Assembly: GCF_001263795.1 (NCBI RefSeq)
Contig: NZ_LHUR01000015.1
Location: 1-62,710 of the forward strand
DNA from: Clostridium homopropionicum DSM 5847
Lineage (GTDB): Bacteria; Bacillota; Clostridia; Clostridiales; Clostridiaceae
DNA length: 62,710 nt
Reading direction: 5' to 3'
In this document: one piece after another, positions 36,111-45,079 of the stretch
Position numbering within the stretch: the stretch's first letter is position 1
Layout of the letters: each line of letters begins with the position of its first letter
Notes under the pieces: generated by a model
Seen by the model: only the letters and a program-made list of their open reading frames with translations
Databases searched by the model: none
Told to the model about the DNA's origin: nothing
Made by a program: the position numbers and the translations under genes

Positions 36111-36982
36111 TACACCTTCTTCCTGATAATTTCGCCGAATAATCCTGCTGGCTTAACTAGAAGCATTACGATAAGGAATCCGTAAACAATTACTGTTTTC
36201 CAGTCTAATGATATATAGTATCCAACCATATTATCTGCTATACCCATTATGAATCCACCTGCAACAGGTCCAATGAAGCTTGAGAATCCTCCAACAACTG
36301 CTGCTATAAATGATTTCATATGTATGTCTGCCATCATGGTAACGCTTACTTGAGTTTTAGGTGCAACTAGAATTCCAGCAAGTGCTCCAAGAGCTGTAGC
36401 TATCATCCAAGATCTTGAGTAAACTGAGCTAACTGGTATTCCCATCATTCTAGCTGTCATATCTTTTTCAGCAGTAGCTCTTATTGATATACCAAACTTA
36501 GTTTTCTTAACAAGATAGTTAAATATAAATACGATTGCAAGAATTAAAACTATAATAAATATTGCATTTGGTTGAATTATTACTCCATCAACATTTATGT
36601 TGTTAGATTCAATAGCTTTTCTTAAGTAATAATCCTCTGTTCCGAAGAAAATTACCGCTAAGCCTTGTACAACCATTACCAGACCCATGGTGATTATTAA
36701 CTTATTAATAATCGAGGCCTTAACAGCTGGTCTTAAGAACAACCTTTCAATTATGTATCCAAATACTGCAGCAAAGACTAACGCTCCTATTACTGCCCCC
36801 CAATAAGGTACATGCTTTTCGAAAATCCTATATGCAACGAAGGCTGAAAACATTGCCATGTCCCCTTGTGCAAAGTTGATAACGTCTGAAGTCTTGAATA
36901 TTAGCACTAACCCCAAAGCTGCCAATGCATAAAGTGCACCAGTCTCAAGACCTGAAATTATGTTTTGTAAAAAAACTACCAT
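36110..36982 (-). CDS. livH: branched-chain amino acid ABC transporter permease LivH
   Basis: 290 residues, about eight hydrophobic helices; GALYALAALGLVLIFKTSDVINFAQGDMAM is the classical LivH opening, and ATAEKDMTARMMGIP the ATPase contact loop. First gene of the operon, 51 nt after a sigma-54 promoter. Confidence 0.92.
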   Translation of the reverse strand: MVVFLQNIISGLETGALYALAALGLVLIFKTSDVINFAQGDMAMFSAFVAYRIFEKHVPYWGAVIGALVFAAVFGYIIERLFLRPAVKASIINKLIITMGLVMVVQGLAVIFFGTEDYYLRKAIESNNINVDGVIIQPNAIFIIVLILAIVFIFNYLVKKTKFGISIRATAEKDMTARMMGIPVSSVYSRSWMIATALGALAGILVAPKTQVSVTMMADIHMKSFIAAVVGGFSSFIGPVAGGFIMGIADNMVGYYISLDWKTVIVYGFLIVMLLVKPAGLFGEIIRKKV

Positions 36983-37032
36983 CTTGTACCTCCTTAAAAA
37001 TTTTATGTATTACGTTTACATGTATTTATATA

Positions 37033-37048
37033 AGCAACTCCTGTGCCA
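37033..37048 (-). promoter_or_regulatory. sigma-54 promoter of the liv operon
   Basis: The minus strand reads TGGCACAGGAGTTGCT, a full match to TGGCAC-N5-TTGCW, 51 nt before the LivH start. It differs from the dehydratase promoter in only one base of the spacer. Confidence 0.93.
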
Positions 37049-37225
37049 AATGATCAAGATATTTAACATACATTTTTACTTTTTTATTAAAAGCCTTGTA
37101 AACTTTGGCCGTAAGCAGATTCAATTTTTTTTAAATAAGTGATAAGTCTGAAAATTCACTGAAAATTTACTCTAATAATAGTTTAAAGCATCCGTTACTT
37201 GTCTTATTTTTATACATACGTCCAA

Positions 37226-37255
37226 ATTGATACAATGTGTAACGACCGTATCAAT
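37226..37255. promoter_or_regulatory. dyad ATTGATAC-N14-GTATCAAT upstream of liv
   Basis: Perfect 8-bp arms, 178 bp upstream of the -24 element. A further GTATCAAT half-site lies at 37405-37412. Position and form suit an enhancer for a sigma-54 activator, different from the TTGCA-N4-TGCAA sites of the other two operons. Confidence 0.6.
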
Positions 37256-37620
37256 AATATACGCATTTTCATAAGTGTCTTCAAAATAACCATATACTTT
37301 TATATTATCCTGTTATAAAATAATATTATATGAATATTCTGACTATCATATTGAAATCGTTTAGATGGCTCAGTCCAACGGATCAATCTAATGGTTAAAG
37401 CTATGTATCAATTTGTCACAAGGTCACAAAATCAACTACTTATCATAAGCATAATAACTACTTTTAGGTAATAATAAAAATGAGTAGTTGAGATTTATCT
37501 ATAGTATACCACAAGTAACCGACTAATTACTAGTTATTTCCTTTTAAATTTCCAGATATACTTCTCTTAAGTTAAATTATATTTAATAATCTTCAATTTT
37601 AATAATATTATCTATAAAAT

Positions 37621-37655
37621 AACAAAAACCCTATAAGAGATCAATCTTATAGGGT
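37621..37655 (-). terminator. terminator of the zinc-ribbon gene
   Basis: ACCCTATAAG and CTTATAGGGT pair over 10 bp; on the minus strand the stem is followed by TTTTTGTT. Confidence 0.85.
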
Positions 37656-37671
37656 ATAGCATTCGAAGTTA

Positions 37672-37839
37672 TTATCTTCTGAATCCTCTATTGTTGTTTT
37701 GTTGCTTTCTTGCTTTTCTGCAATCTACGCATCTTTGTGGTTCATTATCAAAACCTTTTTCCTTGTAGAAATTTTGTTCTCCTTCAGTGAAAACGAATTC
37801 TTTTCCACAATCTTTACATACTAATGTCTTATCTGCCAT
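37672..37839 (-). CDS. small zinc-ribbon protein
   Basis: 55 residues, MADKTLVCKDCGKEFVFTEG..., with CKDC and CVDC pairs forming a zinc ribbon and a Lys/Arg/Gln/Asn-rich tail. Matches the small zinc-ribbon family common in clostridia. ATG follows AGGAGG closely (AAAGGAGGAATGTTGAA). Function unknown; nucleic-acid or ribosome association is plausible given the basic tail. Confidence 0.85.
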   Translation of the reverse strand: MADKTLVCKDCGKEFVFTEGEQNFYKEKGFDNEPQRCVDCRKARKQQNNNRGFRR

Positions 37840-38025
37840 TTCAACATTCCTCCTTTTTATAAGATATTAGATTTAAAATTTGATTACACTATGTTCCTAA
37901 AAAGAGGAAATGTTGTTAACCATATTAAATCTTTCCAAGTAATTGTTCATTACTTACTTTCTCAGTGTAACATATCCAATATCATTATACAATAGATATT
38001 TAAAATAATTTTGTATATATTGTGT

Positions 38026-38054
38026 TTGACAAAGTGATACACTAAGTATAGAAT
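38026..38054 (+). promoter_or_regulatory. sigma-A promoter of the DEAD-box helicase gene
   Basis: TTGACA, 17 bp, TAGAAT. The heptamer element at 38080-38198 lies inside the resulting 5' untranslated leader of about 170 nt. Confidence 0.7.
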
Positions 38055-38079
38055 TATATAGATTTTTTATGTTAAATAG

Positions 38080-38198
38080 ATGAAAAATGCGACGCATTTT
38101 TCTTTAGTAACCAGTAACCAGTTGCCAGTAGGATTAATAAAACTGGTTACTGGGAATTGGTTACTGGTCACTAAGAATTTTACGTCGTAAAATTCTTA
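38080..38198. repeat. heptamer-array element, copy A
   Basis: About 119 nt. Left palindrome (core AATGCGACGCATT), three heptamers (GTAACCA, GTAACCA, GTTGCCA), a spacer GTAGGATTAATAAAAC, four inverted heptamers (TGGTTAC, TGGGAAT, TGGTTAC, TGGTCAC), and a right palindrome (core TTTTACGTCGTAAAA). It differs from copy B at 58911 by one missing heptamer and a few substitutions. Located in the leader of the helicase gene. Confidence 0.88.
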
Positions 38199-38227
38199 TA
38201 TTCCAAATTAACTATAAGGAGACAAAT

Positions 38228-38242
38228 ATGAAATATGAGTAA
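38228..38242 (+). other. overlapping mini-ORF (4 codons) at the helicase start
   Basis: AAGGAGA at 38216-38222 is best spaced (5 nt) for ATG 38228, which opens Met-Lys-Tyr-Glu-stop. The helicase ATG at 38235 lies in another frame inside this mini-ORF, 12 nt from the site. Initiation may thus be shared or reinitiating. Confidence 0.4.
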
Positions 38243-39395
38243 TAAATCATTTCAGGAATTAGGATTAAATGAAGCTATAGTAACAGGTCTAAATAAACTT
38301 CATATTATAAAACCCACTAGTATACAAGAAAAAGCTATACCTGAAGCTTTATTAAATAAAGATATTATTGGTCAATCAGAAACTGGCAGCGGTAAAACAC
38401 TTGCTTATCTACTTCCTATTTTTCAAAAAGTAGATTTAACTAAAAGAGAAATGCAAGCAATTATCTTAGCTCCAACACATGAACTGGCTATGCAAATTGA
38501 TAGAGAAATTACTGCTTTAGCAGAAAACTCTAATACTCCAGTAACTTCAGCACCTATAATTGGAGAGGTAAATATCAAAAGACAGATTGAGAAGCTTAAA
38601 GAAAAGCCTCATATAATAGTAGGTTCCAGCGGAAGGATTTTAGAGTTAATAAAAAAGAAGAAAATAACTGCTCATACAATTAAGACTATTGTTATTGATG
38701 AAGGTGATAAATTACTTGATCAAAACAATTTACCATTAGTAAAAGACGTCATTAAAACTACTATGAGAGATAGACAGCTTATGGTCTTTTCAGCCACTAT
38801 CAATAGTAAGACTCTCAGTGTTGCACAGGAATTAATGAAATCTCCAGTATTTTTAAAAGCAGAAGAGACAGTAAAAGTAAATCCTAATATTACTCACATG
38901 TATTTTAAATGTGAAAACAGGGATAAAATTGAGCTTTTAAGAAAACTCATAGCATCAATTAATCCAGAGAAAGCAATTGTATTTATAAATAAAAATGAAG
39001 AGACTCGATTAACTACCTCAAAGCTTCAATATCATAAGGTAAAAGCTGAAGCTATATACGGAAATGCTTCCAAGGAAGAAAGAAAAACAGCTATTGATAG
39101 CTTCAGGACTGGTAAAATTAAAATTCTAGTTTCTTCTGATTTATCCGCTAGGGGTCTTGATGTAAAAGGAGTAACTCATATTTTTAACTTAGACCTTCCA
39201 GAGGAACCTGAAAACTACCTTCATAGGGTTGGGCGAACTGGAAGAGCTGGAGAAAGCGGAACAGCCATTTCAATTGTTACTGAAAGAGAAGTATCTTTTA
39301 TAAATAAATATACGAGACAATTTAATATTAATATAGAAGAAAAAGAAATTTATAAAGGTGTTATTTATAACAAGAGAAAACCTAAAGCAAGATAA
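38235..39395 (+). CDS. DEAD-box RNA helicase (with DEGD motif II)
   Basis: 386 residues: Q-motif (F...LGLNEAIVTGLNKLHIIKPTSIQ), motif I SETGSGKT, Ia APTHELAMQ, motif II VIDEGDKLLD (DEGD instead of DEAD), III SAT, V SDLSARGLDVKGV, VI HRVGRTGRAG. It has only a short tail after the helicase core, so no RNA-binding C-terminal domain. Likely a cold- or ribosome-related ATP-dependent RNA helicase. Own promoter, long structured leader. Confidence 0.88.
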   Translation: MSNKSFQELGLNEAIVTGLNKLHIIKPTSIQEKAIPEALLNKDIIGQSETGSGKTLAYLLPIFQKVDLTKREMQAIILAPTHELAMQIDREITALAENSNTPVTSAPIIGEVNIKRQIEKLKEKPHIIVGSSGRILELIKKKKITAHTIKTIVIDEGDKLLDQNNLPLVKDVIKTTMRDRQLMVFSATINSKTLSVAQELMKSPVFLKAEETVKVNPNITHMYFKCENRDKIELLRKLIASINPEKAIVFINKNEETRLTTSKLQYHKVKAEAIYGNASKEERKTAIDSFRTGKIKILVSSDLSARGLDVKGVTHIFNLDLPEEPENYLHRVGRTGRAGESGTAISIVTEREVSFINKYTRQFNINIEEKEIYKGVIYNKRKPKAR

Positions 39396-39429
39396 CTCTG
39401 AAATTTAAATCCGGCTTAAAAACGTTGAG

Positions 39430-39476
39430 TTCATTACTTGGAGCCGGAGGTTTAGTTTCACCTTTAGTCATGGTAA
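39430..39476 (-). pseudogene. fragment resembling topoisomerase III gene
   Basis: Read on the minus strand it encodes T-M-T-K-G-E-T-K-P-P-A-P, the same residues as the topB gene at about 56800-56850, with about 80-85% base identity over 48 nt and drift at silent positions. No other part of topB was found nearby, so it is a remnant of a lost topB paralogue or an old partial duplication. Confidence 0.55.
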
Positions 39477-39483
39477 GAGATGG

Positions 39484-39530
39484 AAAACCTCTTGTACATT
39501 GATTTTATTAATGTACAAGAGGTTTTCTTA
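39484..39530 (+). terminator. terminator downstream of the helicase gene
   Basis: A perfect 17-bp stem (core CCTCTTGTACATT) with a 9-nt loop and a T-rich exit. It may also protect the convergent kinase gene. Confidence 0.85.
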
Positions 39531-39645
39531 AAATTATTTTTCACGCCATATATCTTCTTTAATAACTTTTTATATATTAATTTCATTTCAAAGCCTTTTT
39601 ATAGACTATAGTATTTCTTTACTATATCATATCTGCATCCCTAAT

Positions 39646-41025
39646 TTATTGAGCATTAGTAAATCTATTAAAATATACTCTAAAAGTAGTACCCACTCCT
39701 TCCTCACTTTCTACATCTATACTTGCAGAATGAAGTTGCAATATGTTCTTTACAATAGTTAATCCTATACCATTACCTTCAATTTCATGTCTACTTTTAT
39801 CTCCTCTATATAGGCGTTCGAATATATAAGGTAAATCTTCTTTCTTAATTCCCATGCCATTATCTTTAATTTCTACAACAATATTTTTGTTATCACCGTA
39901 TAAATTAATTAATATATTTCCCTTTTCCCTAGTAAATTTAAGTGCATTAGAAATTAGATTTATAAATACTTGCTTTAATTTATCCTTATCTCCAATAATA
40001 TTATAATTTTCTAATAACTCTGTTTCATATATAAGATTTATTCCTTTATTCTCAGCTATTCTTATAAAATCCTTATAGATACCCTCAAGAAGGTCATCTA
40101 ATGCTATTGTTTCTAGAGCTAATGCTATACTTTCAGTTTCAAATTCCTTTAGTATGTCTAGATTATTTAGTAATTTCCCAAACCTTATAACTTCTTCATT
40201 TAAGCTTATTAATATTTCTTCATTAATTTCAAAAACTCCATCTATCATAGCTTCTAAATTGTTTTGAAGTATATTTAGTGGTGTTCTAATTTCATGAGAT
40301 ATATCTGATACTAAGCGTTTCCTAAGCATTTCTTGATGATTTAGCTTTTCTGCAAGTATATTTACACTCTTTCTCAAATCTTCTAATTCCTCTATATTAC
40401 TTTTAGTTTTAGTTCGAAAATCAAATTTTCCCTTAGACAAGTTTACAGACATATTAGCAACTTCTTTAATGGGTACAGATAATTGTTTAGAAAAATACAA
40501 ACTAATACTTATTATAATTATCAGTGTCATTATACTGCTAGCAAAAATGCTTTTATTTATAGCTACCTTAAAGTTTACATCTTCCTCAGTAAGTAAAACT
40601 GAAGAGTATTGTCCTATATCTATAAATCCGACTATTTTACCTTCCCTTTTAATTTCAAAAGTTTGTGATATATATACACCTTTATCTTTTACTAACATAG
40701 TATTTAGGTGAAATTTATATCTTATATCTTCTGGATTCATTCCCCATACAACTTTCTTATTGTTATCTCTAAGTGTTAAACAATAGTTCCCCATGTAGGC
40801 TTCATTCATTAACTCTGTCCCAGAATTCTCATCCCACTTTCCTTCTCTCTTATATATCTCTTCAAAATACCCTACAATTCTTTCATTCCTCTTATTTTTA
40901 ATATCATCTAAATATTTGTTAAATTTATTATTTATAGTTACATTTACAAAAAGGGTTACAAGTAATATAGCTGCAATAGAACAAGCAACAAGTATAACAC
41001 TTAATCTTCTTCTGATAGATTGCAT
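39646..41025 (-). CDS. sensor histidine kinase (HAMP-HisKA-HATPase)
   Basis: 459 residues. Two transmembrane helices (about 8-30 and 157-180) flank an extracellular sensor of about 125 residues; then HAMP, an H-box with SDISHEIRTPLNIL, N-box NLISNALKFTREKG, G1 DNGMGIKKED and G2 GNGIGLTIVK. It pairs with the response regulator immediately upstream (stop and start codons abut). Next to copper genes but separated by a terminator; a copper or envelope signal is only a guess. Confidence 0.9.
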   Translation of the reverse strand: MQSIRRRLSVILVACSIAAILLVTLFVNVTINNKFNKYLDDIKNKRNERIVGYFEEIYKREGKWDENSGTELMNEAYMGNYCLTLRDNNKKVVWGMNPEDIRYKFHLNTMLVKDKGVYISQTFEIKREGKIVGFIDIGQYSSVLLTEEDVNFKVAINKSIFASSIMTLIIIISISLYFSKQLSVPIKEVANMSVNLSKGKFDFRTKTKSNIEELEDLRKSVNILAEKLNHQEMLRKRLVSDISHEIRTPLNILQNNLEAMIDGVFEINEEILISLNEEVIRFGKLLNNLDILKEFETESIALALETIALDDLLEGIYKDFIRIAENKGINLIYETELLENYNIIGDKDKLKQVFINLISNALKFTREKGNILINLYGDNKNIVVEIKDNGMGIKKEDLPYIFERLYRGDKSRHEIEGNGIGLTIVKNILQLHSASIDVESEEGVGTTFRVYFNRFTNAQ

Positions 41026-41712
41026 CTAATTCTCACCACCAAACTTATATCCAACTCTCATTACAGTAATAATGTATCTAGGCTTTCTAGTATCTTCCTC
41101 TAATTTTTTTCGAATATTTTTTATGTGTACATCTATAGTTCTATCAAAACCTTCAAAATCAACTCCAAAGACTTTATCTATAAGTTGTTCTCGTGTAAGA
41201 ACTATTCCCTTATTAACTGCAAGTGCATATAAAATATCAAATTCATTTGGAGTAAAAGTAATTTCTTTATTATTAAGCTTAACCATTCTTTTCTCATAAT
41301 CTATAATTAACATATTATTATCAAATGAAAGAATCGAAGAATCACTTGCTGTAATTAATCTTCTAAACAATGCATTAACTCTAGCAGTTAGCTCTCTAGG
41401 GCTAAAAGGCTTAACTAAATACTCATCAGCTCCAATATTTAGACCATCAATTCTATCTGTTAAAGTACCTTTAGCAGTAAGCATAAATATATGGACATCT
41501 GAAGTTTCTCTTATAATTTTACATACCTCTTCTCCACTTAAATCTGGAAGCATTAAATCTAGAATTACTAACTTAAATTCTATTTTTTTAAACAATTGAA
41601 TTCCCTCAAGACCTTTAGTTGTACAATGTACTGTATATCCTTCTTTTTCCAAATAAGCTTTTAGTACCCCAGATACCTTCTCTTCATCTTCAATTATTAA
41701 AATGTTTTTCAT
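41026..41712 (-). CDS. OmpR-family response regulator
   Basis: 228 residues: receiver with acidic pair IEDEEK, phospho-Asp in VILDLMLPD, Lys in YLVKPFSP; winged-helix output with TFTPNEFDILYALAVNKGIVLTREQL and DVHIKNIRKKLEED. ATG 41712 is set by AGAGGTGA; an upstream GTG lies in the ribosome site. Transcribed ahead of the kinase. Confidence 0.92.
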   Translation of the reverse strand: MKNILIIEDEEKVSGVLKAYLEKEGYTVHCTTKGLEGIQLFKKIEFKLVILDLMLPDLSGEEVCKIIRETSDVHIFMLTAKGTLTDRIDGLNIGADEYLVKPFSPRELTARVNALFRRLITASDSSILSFDNNMLIIDYEKRMVKLNNKEITFTPNEFDILYALAVNKGIVLTREQLIDKVFGVDFEGFDRTIDVHIKNIRKKLEEDTRKPRYIITVMRVGYKFGGEN

Positions 41713-41925
41713 ATGCAATCTCACCTCTTAACTATTGATTTTATGTTGAATATTGCTAACTATTATGTTTTAGCTATTCTTCTACTTATAATAACTACCA
41801 TAATTACTTGATATATAAGAATTTTAAACTTATCGTTATTATAGTAATTTTTTTTAAAGATTTTATGAAGATTTGACAATTTAATTCAAAAATATAAATT
41901 ATAAAAAACTATTATATTTATGCTC

Positions 41926-41964
41926 AAAAAACAAAAGAAGGAAGCGAACTAATCCTTCCTTCTT
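41926..41964 (-). terminator. terminator at the end of the copper operon
   Basis: AAGAAGGAAG/CTTCCTTCTT stem, followed on the minus strand by TTTGTTTTTT. It separates the NusG-II gene from the two-component genes. Confidence 0.8.
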
Positions 41965-42008
41965 CATATTTGCTTTCTAATAATACTTTAAGGTTTTATA
42001 TCATCTTT

Positions 42009-42419
42009 TTAATATACCCAAGCATCTATACTTTCATTTTTGTTTCCTTCAATTGTAACCACAATATTATTAGGAAGACATACGATACTCTGGTAACCCT
42101 TATCTATCCACCCTGTGTCTGAACAAATAGCATTAGGACAAATCTCCTTGTTCATTTCAAGCATCCTTACTCTTCCATTTTCTACTTCGACATATCCTAT
42201 ATTTTTATTAAAGTTAAACTCATAAATTTTACTTTTACCTTGATTATTCAATGGAATACTTTTTTCCAATTTATTATCAACTTTAATAACAATACGACTG
42301 CTTTGACTATTAGATTTAGTTATCATTAAAACTGCTGCTGGCAAAATACTTAGTATTAACAGAACTACTATTATTATTTTATCCCATGTTGTTATTTCTA
42401 ATTTTTTTATTGGTTTCAT
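42009..42419 (-). CDS. membrane-anchored NusG domain II protein
   Basis: 136 residues. One N-terminal transmembrane helix (about 15-35), then an extracellular NusG-II-like beta domain; CPNAICSDTGWIDKGYQSIVCLPNNIVVTI is the usual signature, with the three Cys that are typical. It lies 20 nt after CopZ, so it is probably in the copper operon. Function unknown in this family; the exposed Cys could be redox- or metal-active. Confidence 0.75.
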   Translation of the reverse strand: MKPIKKLEITTWDKIIIVVLLILSILPAAVLMITKSNSQSSRIVIKVDNKLEKSIPLNNQGKSKIYEFNFNKNIGYVEVENGRVRMLEMNKEICPNAICSDTGWIDKGYQSIVCLPNNIVVTIEGNKNESIDAWVY

Positions 42420-42438
42420 TTCAAGGCTCTTTTCTAAA

Positions 42439-42654
42439 TTATAATACTTCTATTCTAACTACATCGTATCCTACATCATCAATAGCAAACTTTATTTCCT
42501 CATCTTTTACATCTTCAGATGCTTCTATTACTGCTGATTTAGAAGCTAAATTTACATCTACACTAGTTACTCCATTAAGTTCACTTAATGCCTCTTTAAC
42601 ATGATTAACGCAATGTCCACAGCTCATTCCTTCTATTAATATTTTCTTTTTCAT
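42439..42654 (-). CDS. copZ: copper chaperone CopZ-like (HMA domain)
   Basis: 71 residues with GMSCGHC, the MxCxxC copper site, and the HMA fold (VNHVKEALSELNGVTSVDVNL). ATG 42654 is set by GGAGGT; an upstream frame extension lacks a site. Delivers Cu(I) to the ATPase encoded upstream. Between the ATPase and this gene lies a 160-nt segment with two dyads. Confidence 0.88.
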   Translation of the reverse strand: MKKKILIEGMSCGHCVNHVKEALSELNGVTSVDVNLASKSAVIEASEDVKDEEIKFAIDDVGYDVVRIEVL

Positions 42655-42746
42655 AATTATTACCTCCATATATATTTATATTTTAATTACTAATAGGAAA
42701 CTCCTTCTCATTCCTAGAATCAGTACTCAAAGAGTAAGCGACCATC

Positions 42747-42804
42747 CTCAAATCAAAGATTTGAGATTTCTGCTTAAGTGACTCACACCAAATCATAGAT
42801 TTGG
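42747..42804. repeat. two related small dyads between copA and copZ
   Basis: CTCAAATC-aaa-GATTTGAG at 42747-42765 and CCAAATC-ata-GATTTGG at 42788-42804. Same core, 23 nt apart. They may be RNA hairpins tuning copZ expression, or remnants of a repeat family. Confidence 0.6.
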
Positions 42805-42813
42805 GTTCTCTAC

Positions 42814-45060
42814 TTATCTTGCTGTTTTAAATCTTTTTAATCTAAGTGCATTTAATAGTACTGATACTGAGCTAAAACTCATAGCAGCAGCTGCAATAAT
42901 TGGGTTTAAAAGTGGTCCTCCAAATATATATAGTATTCCCATTGCTACTGGTATACCTAAAGTATTGTACCCAAATGCCCAGAATAAGTTTTCTTTAATG
43001 TTTAGTATAGTTTTCTTACTTAATTGTATTGCAGTGGGTACATCCATTAAATCACTTCTCATAAGAACTATGTCAGCTGATTCCATGGCGACATCTGTAC
43101 CTGAACCTATTGCTATACCTATATCTGCTTGTGCTAGAGCTGGAGCATCATTTATACCATCACCAACCATAGCTACCTTTTTGCCTTCTGCTTGAAGTTT
43201 TTTAACTTCATTTGCTTTATCTTGTGGGAGAACTTCTGCAAGAATTCTATCTATTCCAACTTGTTTTGCTATAGCTTCTGCAGTTCTCTTATTATCTCCA
43301 GTAATCATGGCAACTTCAATCTCCATTTTATGAAGTTGTTCTATTGCCCTTTTGCTGTTTTCTTTAACTGTATCGGCAACAGCAACTATTCCTGCTAACT
43401 TGCCTTCAATAGCCACATACATTGGAGTCTTACCTTCTCCTGCAAGATTGTGTGAAGTTTCCTCTAGATCTTCTAGGGATATATTACTTTCAACCATCAA
43501 CTTTCTATTACCTAATAGTATATCTTTACCATCTATCTTAACTTCTATGCCATGACCAGGTATTGCTTTAAAGAAATCAACTTTCTTAAATTCTATGCCC
43601 TTTTCCTCAGCACCTTTTACTATAGCTTCTCCAAGTGGGTGTTCTGAACCTTTTTCTGCTGATGCAGCTAATTGTAGTAATTCATCTCCTTTTATACCAT
43701 CTGTAACAACCATATCAGTTACCTTTGGTTTACCTTCTGTAATAGTACCAGTTTTATCAAATACTATTGTTTGTATTTTGTGAGCTGTTTCTAGAGCAAC
43801 ACCACTCTTTATTAATACACCATATTCAGCGCCCTTACCTGTACCAACCATAATAGCAGTTGGAGTTGCAAGTCCCAATGCACAAGGACAAGCAATAACA
43901 AGTACCGAAATAAATATAGTTAAAGCGAATATTCCTGTTTCTCCACCAATGAAATACCACGCTAAGGCTGAAATAAGAGCAATTCCCATAACTACTGGAA
44001 CAAAGTAACCTGAAATTATATCTGCCATTTTTGCAATTGGAGCTTTAGACCCTTGAGCATCTTCTACAAGTTTTATTATTTGAGCAAGTGCAGTATCTTT
44101 ACCAACTCTAGTAGCCTTATATTTTATAGAACCATTTTTATTGATACTTGCTCCAATTATTTTATCTCCAATATTCTTTTCTACTGGTATGCTCTCTCCT
44201 GTAAGCATAGATTCATCTACAGAGGTAGAACCTTCTACTACTTCTCCATCTACAGGCATTTTTTCTCCTGGTTTTACGAGTATTATATCCCCTACTTCAA
44301 CTTCTTCAATAGGAGTTTCTATTTCTATGCCATCCCTTATAATGATAGCTGTTTTGGGAGCAAGTCCCATAAGTTTCTTAATAGCTTCTGATGTTTTACC
44401 CTTTGTAACTGCTTCCAAATACTTACCAAGTGTTATTAGCGTTATGATTACACCGGCTGCCTCAAAATATAAATCCTTAGCATACTCTGTGTTTCCACCA
44501 TAAATCTGTACTATCGCAAATATTCCATATAAGAATGCAGCGGAAGTTCCAATGGCTATTAGGGAATCCATATTAGGACTTCTTCTAAATAAGGATTTAA
44601 AACCTACTGTAAAGAACTTGTGACCTGCTATCATAACTGGTATAACAAGTATTAACTGGATTAAAGCAAAGTTTCTAGGATTCATCATAGGATCTATGAC
44701 TATTGGAAGCTTAAATCCAAAGGCTTCACCAAACATATGTCCCATAGTAATAACAAGTAATGGCACAGTAAAAATTGCTCCAATAATAAACTTCGTCCAA
44801 AGTAACCTTATTTCTTTCTCTTTTCTTTCTTTATCTGAATCTACAGTAGTTTCTTCTTCTACAGCTTTATATCCAGCCTTTTCTACCGCTTTCTTAATAT
44901 CTGAAACCCTAACCTTTAAGGGATCATAACTAATATTTAATTTTTCTGTTGCAAAATTTACATTTGATTCTACAACTCCATCTAATTTCTTTGTAACTCT
45001 TTCTATAGCCTTTGCGCAAGCTGCACAGGTCATTCCTTCTATTTTAAGATTTTTATCCAA
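42814..45060 (-). CDS. copA: copper-exporting P1B-type ATPase CopA
   Basis: 748 residues with one HMA domain (GMTCAACAK), eight transmembrane helices, the ion site CPC in [15 protein letters not shown], the phosphorylation site [11 protein letters not shown] motif (SEHPLGEAI), and [19 protein letters not shown]. Class 1B-1 Cu(I) exporter with one HMA domain. The start is a TTG (45060) placed after AGAGGTGA and reading [12 protein letters not shown]; a longer frame has no ribosome site and overlaps the LDCC gene. Under CsoR control by context. Confidence 0.94.
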   Translation of the reverse strand: MDKNLKIEGMTCAACAKAIERVTKKLDGVVESNVNFATEKLNISYDPLKVRVSDIKKAVEKAGYKAVEEETTVDSDKERKEKEIRLLWTKFIIGAIFTVPLLVITMGHMFGEAFGFKLPIVIDPMMNPRNFALIQLILVIPVMIAGHKFFTVGFKSLFRRSPNMDSLIAIGTSAAFLYGIFAIVQIYGGNTEYAKDLYFEAAGVIITLITLGKYLEAVTKGKTSEAIKKLMGLAPKTAIIIRDGIEIETPIEEVEVGDIILVKPGEKMPVDGEVVEGSTSVDESMLTGESIPVEKNIGDKIIGASINKNGSIKYKATRVGKDTALAQIIKLVEDAQGSKAPIAKMADIISGYFVPVVMGIALISALAWYFIGGETGIFALTIFISVLVIACPCALGLATPTAIMVGTGKGAEYGVLIKSGVALETAHKIQTIVFDKTGTITEGKPKVTDMVVTDGIKGDELLQLAASAEKGSEHPLGEAIVKGAEEKGIEFKKVDFFKAIPGHGIEVKIDGKDILLGNRKLMVESNISLEDLEETSHNLAGEGKTPMYVAIEGKLAGIVAVADTVKENSKRAIEQLHKMEIEVAMITGDNKRTAEAIAKQVGIDRILAEVLPQDKANEVKKLQAEGKKVAMVGDGINDAPALAQADIGIAIGSGTDVAMESADIVLMRSDLMDVPTAIQLSKKTILNIKENLFWAFGYNTLGIPVAMGILYIFGGPLLNPIIAAAAMSFSSVSVLLNALRLKRFKTAR

Positions 45061-45079
45061 GACCTTCACCTCTTTTTCT

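Larger units (their letters stand above)
36983..37671. other. long regulatory intergenic region of the liv operon
   Basis: 689 nt. Holds the liv sigma-54 promoter, the ATTGATAC dyad region, a 9-bp dyad TCAACTACT/AGTAGTTGA at 37432-37491, and the terminator of the zinc-ribbon gene. No open frame with a ribosome site was found. Fully AT-rich otherwise. Confidence 0.6.

Noticed and set aside
36983-37671. Riboswitch, T-box or small RNA upstream of the liv operon
   Set aside because: No recognisable aptamer core or T-box sequence was seen, and the sigma-54 promoter lies only 51 nt before livH, leaving no room in the mRNA leader.
38080-38198. CRISPR-like array suggested by repeated GTAACCA units
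   Set aside because: Units are 7 nt without spacers, and the second half is inverted; no cas genes are in the window.
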